From Pedobacter boryungensis (GTDB lineage Bacteria; Bacteroidota; Bacteroidia; Sphingobacteriales; Sphingobacteriaceae), in assembly GCF_013204825.1 (NCBI RefSeq), contig NZ_JABMKV010000001.1, positions 1,054,001 to 1,118,000 on the forward strand: a stretch of 64,000 bases of DNA, written 5' to 3'. Below the pieces are notes generated by a model, which was not told the origin of the DNA, did no database searches, and saw only the letters and a program-made list of their open reading frames with translations. Shown one piece after another: positions 34,427 to 43,583 of this stretch. Each line of letters starts with the position of its first letter. Within the stretch, counting starts at the first letter, position 1. A program made the translations under genes and the position numbers.

Positions 34427-34503
34427 AAACTTGTTCAGGGTGCTACAAGGTTGTATTGCCTTTTTGGGATTGGGTTATGGTTTTGAGAAAGTAGAGAGGT
34501 GTT

Positions 34504-35027
34504 AGATTTCTTTTTTACATAGCCAGATCTCTTTTTGACACACTTAGTTTTTCTTTTCACATAGCTGGATTTCCTTTTTACATGGCTAAGTTTCTTTTTG
34601 ACATACGTCGATTTCCTTTTTACATTGACAGTTTTCTTTTTTACATAGATAGGTTTCCTTTTTACATTGATAGTTTTCCTTTTTAAATAGGCAGATTTCC
34701 TTTTTACATAGCGAGATTTCTTTTTGACATACGTTGATTTCCTTTTGACATAGTCAATTTTCTTTTTTACATAGATAGGTTTCCTTTTTACATTGATAGT
34801 TTTCCTTTTTAAATAGGCAGATTTCCTTTTGACATAGTCAATTTTCCTTTTTACATAGCTAGGTTTCCTTTTCACATAGTTAAATTTCTTTTTGACATAC
34901 GTCGATTTCCTTTTTACATTGATAGGTTTCTTTTTTACATTGATAGTTTTCTTTTTTACATAGCTGGATTTCTTTTTGACATAGTCAATTTTCCTTTTAC
35001 ATTGCTAGGTTTCTCTTTGACATAGGG
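34504..35027. repeat. Minisatellite: 25 tandem copies of a 21-bp unit
   Basis: The plus strand carries 24 units of exactly 21 bp and one of 20 bp (34987-35006) with no spacers. The typical unit is AGATTTCCTTTTTACATAGC plus one base. Every unit has a TTTC[C/T]TTTT tract and most have ACAT. Read on the minus strand, each full unit is seven codons with consensus x-Y-V-K-K/R-K-x, open through 23 units. The variable base of the Val codon is always synonymous, while other changes are K/R or Y/N. No ATG starts the frame (first usable start is GTG 34875) and the 20-bp unit brings a stop. The 21-bp period is two helical turns, so the T-tracts are in phase and the DNA should curve. Confidence 0.95.
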
Positions 35028-35037
35028 ATGTTGCGTC

Positions 35038-35108
35038 ATACCCAACTTTATTGGGTATCGTAATGCAATTTAATAGGCTTTAGGGTTCCCGCCTTCGCGG
35101 GAATGACG
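35038..35108. repeat. Two short palindromes, including interspersed hairpin repeat copy 2
   Basis: ATACCCAA-CTTTA-TTGGGTAT is a perfect 8-bp hairpin at 35038-35058. TTCCCGC-CTTC-GCGGGAA at 35086-35103, followed by TGACG, is the second and less decayed copy of the repeat at 28455. Confidence 0.7.
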
Positions 35109-35188
35109 AGCGAGGCGATAAGGGTATTGGTTCCAGTAGCAACTCCAGTTATTTATAGGAACTGATTACTGATGCGTTGAGTTTTTTA

Positions 35189-35320
35189 AACCTGATTGAA
35201 ATGGAAATCCTTTTTTTGTTGCAGCTATTATTGAGATTGCACGTAGCTGCACTTCGCAAAGACGAGCATAGGATTTGTGGTTGTGCTTAAAAAAAGATTG
35301 TAATGAAAAGCAGGGCTGGC
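35189..35320. repeat. Long imperfect palindromic repeat element (about 130 bp)
   Basis: The left end CCTGATTGAAATGGAAATCC then T7, and the right end A7-GATTG then TAATGAAAAGCAGGGCTG, are imperfect inverted copies. The T7 and A7 tracts face each other across a G/C-richer centre that itself contains GCAGCTA and TAGCTGC arms. Elements of this shape are dispersed in many Bacteroidota genomes. Its last 13 bases recur at 1936-1948. A frame through it on the minus strand is a shadow. Confidence 0.6.
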
Positions 35321-35378
35321 TTTGATGTGGAATGTTGATTTTGCTTTCTGAGAAAATACAAGATAGTTTTAAAGCCAC

Positions 35379-35413
35379 AAATGCGCAGATTAAATAAATT
35401 AATCTGCGCATTT
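35379..35413 (-). terminator. Perfect 15-bp hairpin ending the minus-strand PUL block
   Basis: AAATGCGCAGATTAA (35379-35393) and its exact complement (35399-35413) flank a 5-nt loop. It starts 32 bp after the GH29 stop at 35445. The T-run on the minus strand is short (TTT), so termination is probable but not certain. Confidence 0.65.
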
Positions 35414-35444
35414 GCTGCTTATTTTAGTTTTTGTTATTTAGCAA

Positions 35445-36881
35445 TTAATCTATAGCGCCTGTTTTCATTTTTTCTTTACCAGACTCGCCAAACCATGTTT
35501 GCATATTTCCTTTTACTTCTACTTTAATTACACTAGCTACTGCATTTGGAGCTGTTGCTGGCAATTTTAAAGTTACTTGGTCTGCTGCTTTATTGAACGT
35601 TACTTTATTTCCGTTGTTTAGTAATTGAGCTGATAATACTTCATTTGATAAGCCTTTCACTACCAATTCGCCGTTTTTGGGCCATTCAAAAACCGAAAGG
35701 TATAAAGTTGTATTACCATTTGCATGATCTTTTCTGGTTACTCTGCCCCAAGTTTGGGCTTGAATAGGACTAGCGTGGGTAGCATAAATGGCCTCATTGT
35801 ATGTTTTCATCCAAGCACCTAAATCTTTTAAACGTTCTACACTTGCTTCTGGAAATGAGCCATCAGGTTTTGGGCCTATGTTTAATAAGTAATTCCCTCC
35901 TTTTGAAGCAATATCTACCAGATTACGGATTAATGTGGTTGAAGATTTCCAATTGGTATCTGAGTTTCTGAAACCCCAGGTTCCATTCATAGTCATACAG
36001 GTTTCCCAATCTTTACCATCTAACTCACTTAAGTTTGGTATTTTTTGTTCTGGGGTTTTGGTATCTCCAGGAAAATTAGGACGTTTTAATCGATCATTTG
36101 TAATGATGTTTGGTTGTGATTTTAAGGCTGCTTGGAGTTTTAAAGCTGCTGCGTCGGTCATATTTGTTGGGGTATCCCACCATAATACTGCAATATCACC
36201 GTAATTAGTCATTAATTCTTTAACCTGAGGTACTGATACTCTATCTATATATTGATCAAAAGTAGATGTTTCTTGAACTGGATCCCAATGACCTTTGTGT
36301 GCTTCGGTATAAGCGTTAATTTTAGTGCTATCTGGATTTGGCCAACCTTCTGCCATTACTTTTCTCGCCACAGCACCGCCTGCATTTCCCCAATCTTGTG
36401 CTTGAGAATAATAAAAACCTAATTTGATGCCGTATTTTTTACAAGCTGCTGCCAAGGGTTTCAACAAATCCTTTTTATACGGTGTTGCATCTACGATATC
36501 CCAATCACTTGCTTTTGAATCAAATAGTGCAAAACCATCATGGTGTTTTGCTGTAATAATCAGGTATTTCATACCTGCATCTTTTGCCATCTTTACCCAT
36601 TCATCGGCATTAAATTTTACAGGATTAAACTGTTTTGCCACTTCTTTATATACTGAAACAGGAACTTTCATTCTATTCATAATCCACTCTGCACCACCCC
36701 TAGCTTGTTGGTAACCGTTATATTCGCCAGCCATTTGTGCATACACTCCAAAGTGAATAAACATTCCGAAACGGGCTTCTCGCCACCATTCCATTTTTTT
36801 ATCGTGCTCGGTTTGTTGTGCATTGCTAAAGCTGTAAACGCAGCATAATAGTAATGCGAAGAATATTTTTTTAGATTTCAT
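35445..36881 (-). CDS. GH29 alpha-L-fucosidase (1)
   Basis: About 478 residues from the ATG at 36881, where a signal peptide starts (MKSKKIFFALLLCCVYSFSNAQ); an upstream ATG at 36911 is less likely. GH29 enzymes remove alpha-L-fucose with retention. The N-terminal signature WWREARFGMFIHFGVYA, KYLIITAKHHDGFALFDSK and DWDIVDATPYKKD are present. The nucleophile Asp is in IAVLWWDTP. A C-terminal beta-domain starts at about 370. It ends the minus-strand hydrolase block, before a hairpin terminator. Linkage preference cannot be read from sequence. Confidence 0.93.
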   Translation of the reverse strand: MKSKKIFFALLLCCVYSFSNAQQTEHDKKMEWWREARFGMFIHFGVYAQMAGEYNGYQQARGGAEWIMNRMKVPVSVYKEVAKQFNPVKFNADEWVKMAKDAGMKYLIITAKHHDGFALFDSKASDWDIVDATPYKKDLLKPLAAACKKYGIKLGFYYSQAQDWGNAGGAVARKVMAEGWPNPDSTKINAYTEAHKGHWDPVQETSTFDQYIDRVSVPQVKELMTNYGDIAVLWWDTPTNMTDAAALKLQAALKSQPNIITNDRLKRPNFPGDTKTPEQKIPNLSELDGKDWETCMTMNGTWGFRNSDTNWKSSTTLIRNLVDIASKGGNYLLNIGPKPDGSFPEASVERLKDLGAWMKTYNEAIYATHASPIQAQTWGRVTRKDHANGNTTLYLSVFEWPKNGELVVKGLSNEVLSAQLLNNGNKVTFNKAADQVTLKLPATAPNAVASVIKVEVKGNMQTWFGESGKEKMKTGAID

Positions 36882-36911
36882 GTGGTTTATGTTTTTAATT
36901 GTATTGTTCAT

Positions 36912-37028
36912 CGATTTAATGTTATATCTAAAACTTTAAGATTACTCTTACTATGTTTATTGTTTTATTAGTATTCGTGAGCTCTCTATGTACGGTTTGC
37001 TTCATGCCTCGCAATGACGATATGCTTT
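36912..37028. other. Gap between GH88 and GH29 genes with a repeat remnant
   Basis: The stretch GCTTCATGCCTCGCAATGACGA (ending 37020) resembles the end of dispersed repeats with CTCGCAATGACG and shares AATGACGA with the copy at 28455. No promoter was recognised, though the 117-bp gap leaves room for one. Confidence 0.4.
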
Positions 37029-38225
37029 TTATTTGGTTGATTTATAGTTTTTGTATCTTAATAAGGCTTCTAGGTAATAGTAATCGGCATAGTTAAGAGG
37101 ACCATCAACCTCACTATTTGAGGGCTTTGAACCTGTGCTATGTAATAATATAAAACCTTTAGCTGTGCCAATTGGTGCTATATATGCGGTACTTAGACTG
37201 TTTAAAATTTTGTTTGCTTTCTTATAATAATCGCTTCCTTGTTTGCTGTATTTACTTAATTCGTATAAACCTGAAGCAATAACAGCAGCAGCTGATGCAT
37301 CTCTTGGTTCATTAGGAATTTGAGGTGCATTGAAATCCCAATACGGCACTAAGTCTTTTGGCATATTTGGATTGTTAAAAATGAATTTGGCAATATTTTC
37401 TGCCTGCTTTAAGTAAATTGGATTTTTTGTATAGCGATAACACATGGTGTAACCGTATAAACCCCACGCTTGTCCACGTGCCCAAGCAGATGAGTTGCTA
37501 TAGCCTTGATGTGTTGTTTTCTTTAATATTTCGCCAGTTTTAGGATCGTAATCTACTACGTGATAGGAGCTAAAATCTTCACGGAAATGATTTTTCATTG
37601 TCGTATTGGCATGACTTACTGCAATTTTATAGAATGATGAATCGCCTGTTAGTTTAGTGGCTTCGAATAGCAATTCTAAGTTCATCATGTTATCTATAAT
37701 TACTGGATTTACCCATTTATCACGACTGTGATCCCAAGATAATATTACGCCCGTTTTAGGATTAAAACGAGTAGCCAATGTTTTTGCAGCTTCTATAATT
37801 ACGTCTTTATCGTGAGCACTTCCTGTCAAACGAAATGCATTGCCAACGCTACAAAAAACTTTAAAACCCATGTCGTGTGTGGTGCCATTGGTTTTTTCCT
37901 TTTCCATATAGGTAGTGAATTTTTGGGCAGCTGATTTCCATTGAGCTGTTTTATAATATTCATCTAAATACCAAAGCACCCCCGGAAAAAATCCACTTGT
38001 CCAATCTCTAGTAGCAACTAGTTTTAGGTTTCCATGATCTAATGTTCTTGGCGAAATTAGTTCTGGTTTAGCGGGATCGGCAGCTTTCTCTACTTCTTGT
38101 AATAACAACGTTGTTTGGGTAGCTGCATGTTGAAATGCTTTTTTTACGTTTACTTCTTGTGCAGAAACAGTAGTTTGTAATGCCAGTAAAGCTATTGTAA
38201 TAATGCTATAATTTACTTTCTTCAT
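37029..38225 (-). CDS. GH88 unsaturated glucuronyl hydrolase
   Basis: A 398-residue secreted enzyme (signal cleaved near VSAQ) that removes the 4,5-unsaturated uronic acid from lyase-made oligosaccharides. The (alpha/alpha)6 pattern with GH88 motifs is present: WTSGFFPGVLWYLDEYY, DMGFKVFCSVGNAFRLTG, VIIDNMMNLELLF holding one catalytic Asp, QGYSNSSAWARGQAWGLYGY and PRDASAAAVIASGLYEL holding the second Asp region. It lies 3 bp from the GH29 upstream and complements the alginate-lyase-like enzyme two genes away. Confidence 0.93.
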   Translation of the reverse strand: MKKVNYSIITIALLALQTTVSAQEVNVKKAFQHAATQTTLLLQEVEKAADPAKPELISPRTLDHGNLKLVATRDWTSGFFPGVLWYLDEYYKTAQWKSAAQKFTTYMEKEKTNGTTHDMGFKVFCSVGNAFRLTGSAHDKDVIIEAAKTLATRFNPKTGVILSWDHSRDKWVNPVIIDNMMNLELLFEATKLTGDSSFYKIAVSHANTTMKNHFREDFSSYHVVDYDPKTGEILKKTTHQGYSNSSAWARGQAWGLYGYTMCYRYTKNPIYLKQAENIAKFIFNNPNMPKDLVPYWDFNAPQIPNEPRDASAAAVIASGLYELSKYSKQGSDYYKKANKILNSLSTAYIAPIGTAKGFILLHSTGSKPSNSEVDGPLNYADYYYLEALLRYKNYKSTK

Positions 38226-38227
38226 AT

Positions 38228-40099
38228 TTAATTTATAGGGATTAACTGCACTTCTAATAGTTTCATTAATTCAGTTTTGGAAATGGTAGTTGGGGTAATG
38301 GTAATGTGATGTATGCCTTTTGCTAATTGTATTTCACTAATGTTTTGTAAAACAACTTTCGCATCGCCAATTACTACGTTTTGTTTAATTTCTTGTTGAT
38401 CAATTTTAAAAGTATAGCTGCCTCCGCTGTCTTTACCCGCTAAATATTTGATGATGATTTTAAACTTTTGTGGAAACGTTGTCCTAAAATCCCATTTCAC
38501 TTCTTGCTCTTTTTTCTCCCAACCTTCTACATAAAAACGATCTGTTTTTCCATCTCCAAACTTAAATCCTTTACTTAAATCAGCATCAAAGGCCAATAAT
38601 CTGGTTAAACCAGCATTTGCACTTACATACCGTAAGTTATCGGTTTTGAGTTTGCCATTTAAAGGAAGTACAATTACAGTATTGGCAGTATCAGGGGCGT
38701 TTTTTGGAACATTGATGTAGAAATCATTATCGCCAATCGGCTGAATTGATAATTTAGATTTTTTAGAATCAGTTAGGAAGTACGCATTAGTTAGTTTTGA
38801 TTTTAAACCTCCAACATATAATTTTCCATCTTTAGGCCAATTAAATACATGTAAATACAGTTTCTTTTCATTTTGTGTAGTTACGCCCCAACTTTGTAAT
38901 GGCAAACTCGTTTTATGAGTTTTGTAAATACTTTCTGAATTTTTTGCTACCCATTTTTCAATTCCACTTAGTATTTTAGAATCCTTTGTATCAAAAGAAC
39001 CATCTCCCTTGGGCCCAATATTTAATAGAAGATTTCCATCTCTTGAAGCGGCTTTGGCTAAAAGCTGAATAAAAAATCCTGATGATTTATGTGAGTCATC
39101 GTATTTACTGTAGCCATACGATTCATTTGTAGTAGGAATAGCTTCCCAATCACCATCAACAGGGTAAAATTCTGCTGGTCTATCGGCAGTATTTTTATAA
39201 TCTCCAAAATTAGCATTGGCATTTCTTACCAATCTTCCATTTACTACAACATTTGGGTCAGCCTCTCTGATTGCTTTTAAAATTCTTATATTTTCTGAGA
39301 GTGGTAATTTTTGTGGTGTATCAAACCATAAAATATCTGGGTGGTACTTCGTCAACAATTCTTTAATCTGCGGAATTGCTTTTTCATCCACATATTTAAC
39401 TGCCTTTTGCAATAATTCTGGATGTTCTGTGTACCAATTTACGCCGCCGTATAATCCTAAATCTCCTCCTGGATTTTTGTATTCCCAATCATTTCCTGGT
39501 GCATCTGGATGCTCCCAATCAAAAGCATGAGAGTAGTAAAAACCAAACTTCATTCCGTGTCTTTTAGCTGCAGCGGCTAATTCTGCCATTGGATCTCTTT
39601 TAAATGGAGTTTGCGCCATAATATTAAAATCCGATACTTTAGAATCAAACATGGCGAAACCATCATGGTGTTTTGCAGTGATGATGAAATAATTCATTCC
39701 CGCTTTTTTAGCATCTAAAATCCATTTATCTGCATCAAAAAGAACTGGATTAAACTGATGAGCAACATCCAAATATTCTTTTCGAGTTATTTTTTCTTTG
39801 CGCATTAAGTGCTCTGCATAACCACCTACTTTTTTACCTTTCCATTCTCCGGCAGGTAAAGAATAAATACCCCAATGTACAAACATCCCAAACTTGGCAT
39901 CTCTCCACCATTGAATACGTTGTTCGTGTGTTTTCATTGAAGCTGTCCACCAGGTATTTACTGCATCATCAATTGCTTTTTGATCACGGTTTTTAGACTG
40001 GTTAAACATTTCTTTGTCTTCATCGCCTGCTACCTGACTAAAAGCCATGAAATGAAGGGACAACAAGGTTAAAAGAATAAGGGATTTCTTGAATTTCAT
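38228..40099 (-). CDS. GH29 alpha-L-fucosidase (2), with extra C-terminal domain
   Basis: A 623-residue secreted enzyme, about 140 residues longer than the first GH29. The catalytic barrel has WWRDAKFGMFVHWGIYS, YFIITAKHHDGFAMFDSKVSDF and the nucleophile Asp in DILWFDTP. After the usual beta-domain (about 400-500) there is an additional beta-rich segment (VKWDFRTTFPQKFKIIIKYLAG, GIHHITITP) that looks carbohydrate-binding or structural. It lies 3 bp before GH88 and 11 bp after the alginate-lyase-like gene, so all three share a transcript. Confidence 0.93.
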   Translation of the reverse strand: MKFKKSLILLTLLSLHFMAFSQVAGDEDKEMFNQSKNRDQKAIDDAVNTWWTASMKTHEQRIQWWRDAKFGMFVHWGIYSLPAGEWKGKKVGGYAEHLMRKEKITRKEYLDVAHQFNPVLFDADKWILDAKKAGMNYFIITAKHHDGFAMFDSKVSDFNIMAQTPFKRDPMAELAAAAKRHGMKFGFYYSHAFDWEHPDAPGNDWEYKNPGGDLGLYGGVNWYTEHPELLQKAVKYVDEKAIPQIKELLTKYHPDILWFDTPQKLPLSENIRILKAIREADPNVVVNGRLVRNANANFGDYKNTADRPAEFYPVDGDWEAIPTTNESYGYSKYDDSHKSSGFFIQLLAKAASRDGNLLLNIGPKGDGSFDTKDSKILSGIEKWVAKNSESIYKTHKTSLPLQSWGVTTQNEKKLYLHVFNWPKDGKLYVGGLKSKLTNAYFLTDSKKSKLSIQPIGDNDFYINVPKNAPDTANTVIVLPLNGKLKTDNLRYVSANAGLTRLLAFDADLSKGFKFGDGKTDRFYVEGWEKKEQEVKWDFRTTFPQKFKIIIKYLAGKDSGGSYTFKIDQQEIKQNVVIGDAKVVLQNISEIQLAKGIHHITITPTTISKTELMKLLEVQLIPIN

Positions 40100-40109
40100 T
40101 ACGTGTGTT

Positions 40110-41285
40110 TTATAACCAAATCAATGGATTTCTTATGGGTAAGTTTCGTATCACTTCTTCAACTTTTGGTTGATGGTCTAATTTTTTCCATGTGTTTAGC
40201 CATGCATCATTTTTAAATTGTTTTGCGCCAAATATTAAGAAAGGTTGTGCTACGGGCCAATTATCCCAATACATTACATCTTTAGGAAAAGGCCATGTCG
40301 ATTTATCTGCAACAAAAGGATACATGTATTCAATTCCTTTTTTCATGGTTCTTCCATCTGGAAGTTTAAACGCAAATAAATCATTTTCTTTATCAGACAA
40401 TATTTGGCAAAGCGTGGTCATTGCATCTAAATTAAATAATGAATACCCATAAGGTTTTGTACGTTTTAGCTCTCTCGGAAAACTGCCATCTGTTGCCATT
40501 TGATTTGGTAAAAGCACTGTTTTAAAACGTTCTCTACAAAAATTAAGTAACTCCTTATTTTCAGTCAACTTAGCAAATGATGCAACTTGCATGGTCCAAC
40601 ACGTTCCGTGATTATTCTCTGCATTCATTTCATCTTTACCGTATTGATGGGTAGTTAGCCATATTAAATAGTTAGCAAACCACTTTTTAATTTCTGCAAG
40701 TGCTGCTTTATCTACAACTTTTGAGTTTTGCATGACCCAAACGCCTTGCGCAACTTCCATTAATTGAATGGTATCGATAATTCCAATTCCTCTTCCCGTA
40801 AATCTTCCTTGTATCGCTTGTGCGAATAAAAGATTAGGGTTCATTAAGGTTTCAGCATTTACAAACCATGCTTTTAAATGCACAAACGCATGTTTAACAT
40901 ATTTTTCATCTCCTGTAATTTTATAGGCTGATGCTAGTGCTCCGATAACTTTACTAAAACGGATCATTGCTAAACGATGTGCTACAAAATTATCTGGATT
41001 AGTTAATCCATCTTTTTGAATATAAGGTCCTTTTGGATTACTTGGATCTGGCCACCAATAATCTCCTTCTGAAAAAAAATCATGTTTAGTTCCTGCGCTT
41101 CTTGGCGAGGTTTCTGCAGTAACTGTTATTGGTGATTGCGATAATGCCCAATTTGCTTCTGCTAAAATTTGCTTTCTCAGTACCTTACTTACTTCAGCAG
41201 TATATTTATCATCTTTCTGATCTGCCTTAGCTGTAAAAGCAAAAACAAAAAATAAAAACAGCAAATGGTTAATTTTTAACGTCAT
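40110..41285 (-). CDS. Alginate-lyase-like (alpha/alpha)6 enzyme, PL38-type
   Basis: A 391-residue secreted protein with the alginate_lyase fold. Motifs are YWWPDPSNPKGPYIQKDG near residue 75, LFAQAIQGRFTGRGIGIIDT, and ENNHGTCWTMQVASFAKL with the Asn-His pair that neutralises the substrate carboxylate in related lyases. The YWWPDP/NNHG combination is like PL38, in which glucuronan lyase activity is known. It would cut uronate-containing chains by beta-elimination and create the unsaturated ends used by GH88 and GH105. It starts 2 bp after GH31. Confidence 0.8.
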   Translation of the reverse strand: MTLKINHLLFLFFVFAFTAKADQKDDKYTAEVSKVLRKQILAEANWALSQSPITVTAETSPRSAGTKHDFFSEGDYWWPDPSNPKGPYIQKDGLTNPDNFVAHRLAMIRFSKVIGALASAYKITGDEKYVKHAFVHLKAWFVNAETLMNPNLLFAQAIQGRFTGRGIGIIDTIQLMEVAQGVWVMQNSKVVDKAALAEIKKWFANYLIWLTTHQYGKDEMNAENNHGTCWTMQVASFAKLTENKELLNFCRERFKTVLLPNQMATDGSFPRELKRTKPYGYSLFNLDAMTTLCQILSDKENDLFAFKLPDGRTMKKGIEYMYPFVADKSTWPFPKDVMYWDNWPVAQPFLIFGAKQFKNDAWLNTWKKLDHQPKVEEVIRNLPIRNPLIWL

Positions 41286-41286
41286 G

Positions 41287-43434
41287 TTATTTCGTCATAA
41301 ATGTGAAACTTACTTTACCAATGGTATTTGGTTTTCCTTTTTCAGGCGCAGAAATACTGCCTTTCAATTGACCATTTTTCAAGCGTTCGACCTTAATTTT
41401 TCGCCAAGATAATTGTCCCTTTTCAAAACCAAAGGTTTCTCCATCATCGTCATATAAGTTATACTCATTCGTTTTTTCTCCATAATGACGGATTTCTAAA
41501 TCTACTTTCTCACCTAATTTAGGTGCATGCAATACAGCGGGCATCATCGGAATAATTCCGCCATCTTTAACGTATACTGGTATTTTATCTAAGCCCGGTG
41601 TAACGGTTATTATTTGTCCATCGCCAACAAAAGCACCTGTGTAAAAATCATACCATTTTCCCTTTGGTAAAACTACTTTACGCTGCGTTTGGCCAGTAAA
41701 CATCGGTGCAACCAATAAATACTCTCCAGCCATATATTGATCTTTTATTTCTTTAGAAACAGCTTCCGCATAAGGATTTTCTTCTAAATTAACGTTGCCA
41801 GTTTCTACTTTTACTTCTTGTTTAAAACCATCTTCTAAACTCATTGCTCTAAAAGGCGGTGTGCCTTCAAAATGATATTTAGCAAATTCGGTATACCAAT
41901 ATGGCATCATCCTCATTCTTAATAAAGCATACTCTTTTACTTGTTTTTCTACGTCAGGATAGGTCCATGGTTTAGTGCCGCTTGCCCATGCATTAATCAT
42001 TGCCATAGGCGAAAAAACATTAGATTGAAATCTTCTCAACCATTCTTCTCCAGTTTTTGAAGCCCTAACTTCAGGGGTCCACAGTACGCCAGCGAAACCG
42101 CTGTTAATGAGTGCTGTGATAAAATCTTCATGATTATAATAATCATTATAGATTACATAAGGAAATGAAGTCCCCCCGCCGTTAGACGCTCTTACTAAAC
42201 CAAAAGTGCGTTTATTACTATTTTTAAACATTTCTGCAGAGTATCGCTGCATTAATAATCCGTAGGTTTGGCGCATTTGTTCGGCACTAATTCCCGATGG
42301 GAAAGTTGCCACATCTGGCCATAAATAGTGATCATAACCATCAACTTCGTCAATTTTATATCCGCTTATACCAATATCAACTTGATCTTTTTTTAGCTGA
42401 TTGAAGAATAGATTTTGTGCTTTAGGGAGTGTAAAGTCTGGAACTGCGCCTAGCCAAACGGTATGCGAACCTGTTAATGGTCTAATATCTTTATAAAAAG
42501 GAGCATCTGGAGATACATACGGATTGATCCAAAGATTTAATCGAATACCTTTTGCCAACATGCTTTTCACAAAACTAGCGGGTTCAGCGAATCTGTTTTT
42601 ATCCCATGAAAAAGTTCCTGGATAGGCTTTACTTTGCCAGCCTGGCTCTAATCCTATAAAATCTAGCGGATATCCTTTTTCTTCAAAACTATTTACTTCT
42701 TTTTCTACATCAGCTGCAGTTGAACGGGTCATGACACGTTGCGTAAAACCTAAACCCCATCTTGGTGGTAAATACCCACCTCCATTAAATAAATTATATC
42801 TTTTAATGGCATCCAAAGGCTTTGGTCCTCCAAAAACGTAAAATTCTATCCCTGCAGAAGGCACTAAAATTTCTACTTCATCGCCATTGTTTCGGGAAGA
42901 CCATGTTTTATCAGAATTTCTATCTTTTGGTGTAGGGAAATTTTTACTGTCTTTTCGCATTCCAGTACCCGTCCAAACTTTAAGATATCTGGCCGAATTG
43001 ATAAAAACCCCATATCCATTAGAAGAAATATAGAAAGGTGTTGGCGCATGCGTTCTGCCATTGTCTTTACCTCCGTAATGGTCTACATGCAATTCTAATA
43101 TCTTTCCTCTTTGATGTACGGTTTGAAAATTTAAACCAAAACCATATAACTGTTCGGTTTTATCTAGCGGAATTCTTAAATAGGTTTTTCCATCTATTAG
43201 TTGTGCTACGATTGATTGGTGTGCAAAAGGAAATGGAGTTGAACCTAATTTAGTAAGTGATTCGTGGTTTGGTGTAGCACCTGATGCTTTTAATAAATCG
43301 TATGCTTCGGGAGTACCAAATACACCTTTCCAAACTCCAGGTTCAACCTGTGTCCATGCTATTTCTTGTGCGTTTCCATTAAAAATTGTTGCAAAAAAAA
43401 GTATACAAGAGAATAGTACAATTCTAAGTTTCAT
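41287..43434 (-). CDS. GH31 alpha-glycosidase (possibly alpha-galactosidase)
   Basis: About 715 residues from the ATG at 43434, where a signal peptide starts (MKLRIVLFSCILFFATIFNGNAQ). GH31 pattern: LGFTQRVMTRSTAADVEKEV, DFIGLEPGWQSKAYPGTF, GIRLNLWINPYVSP, and nucleophile region ISGYKIDEVDGYD. The usual acid/base motif GD-S-W is not seen; the region reads YNDYYNHEDF, so the acid Asp lies in a different setting. Besides alpha-glucosidases and alpha-xylosidases, GH31 includes alpha-galactosidases such as PsGal31A of Pseudopedobacter saltans, and the fucosidase neighbours fit that better. A copy of the shared motif lies upstream. Confidence 0.88.
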   Translation of the reverse strand: MKLRIVLFSCILFFATIFNGNAQEIAWTQVEPGVWKGVFGTPEAYDLLKASGATPNHESLTKLGSTPFPFAHQSIVAQLIDGKTYLRIPLDKTEQLYGFGLNFQTVHQRGKILELHVDHYGGKDNGRTHAPTPFYISSNGYGVFINSARYLKVWTGTGMRKDSKNFPTPKDRNSDKTWSSRNNGDEVEILVPSAGIEFYVFGGPKPLDAIKRYNLFNGGGYLPPRWGLGFTQRVMTRSTAADVEKEVNSFEEKGYPLDFIGLEPGWQSKAYPGTFSWDKNRFAEPASFVKSMLAKGIRLNLWINPYVSPDAPFYKDIRPLTGSHTVWLGAVPDFTLPKAQNLFFNQLKKDQVDIGISGYKIDEVDGYDHYLWPDVATFPSGISAEQMRQTYGLLMQRYSAEMFKNSNKRTFGLVRASNGGGTSFPYVIYNDYYNHEDFITALINSGFAGVLWTPEVRASKTGEEWLRRFQSNVFSPMAMINAWASGTKPWTYPDVEKQVKEYALLRMRMMPYWYTEFAKYHFEGTPPFRAMSLEDGFKQEVKVETGNVNLEENPYAEAVSKEIKDQYMAGEYLLVAPMFTGQTQRKVVLPKGKWYDFYTGAFVGDGQIITVTPGLDKIPVYVKDGGIIPMMPAVLHAPKLGEKVDLEIRHYGEKTNEYNLYDDDGETFGFEKGQLSWRKIKVERLKNGQLKGSISAPEKGKPNTIGKVSFTFMTK

Positions 43435-43520
43435 GACAGGTTTATACATTTGGTTGTTCGACTAAAGATAAGCAAGTAAAGAATTTTTACCCTCTTTTCA
43501 TTCCATCTACTATACACTTT

Positions 43521-43543
43521 ATTCAATTATTTTGGCATCAATA
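43521..43543 (+). promoter_or_regulatory. Shared motif, copy upstream of GH31
   Basis: Core ATTCAATTATTTTGGCAT; 18 of 23 positions match the copy before the AraC gene, and 12 in a row (TTATTTTGGCAT) match the copy before susC. It lies 87-109 bp before the GH31 start, inside a 150-bp gap between GH95 and GH31, which implies an internal promoter. A near-match -7 box TATCTTTA is at 43468-43461 on the minus strand. Confidence 0.5.
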
Positions 43544-43583
43544 AAAGATGGATTTCAAATAATAGGAGTATATAGTTGAATGA

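Noticed and set aside
34435..34875. 146-residue Lys/Arg-rich open frame on the minus strand in the tandem repeat
   Set aside because: It starts with GTG inside a repeat unit, has no leader or promoter, and stays open simply because the unit is a multiple of three. Reported as a repeat with possible coding as a hypothesis only.
34504..35027. CRISPR array
   Set aside because: The units are contiguous with no unique spacers, are not palindromic, and no cas genes are present.
35166..35411. 81-residue minus-strand frame
   Set aside because: It lies wholly in the palindromic repeat element and the hairpin terminator, so it is not a gene.
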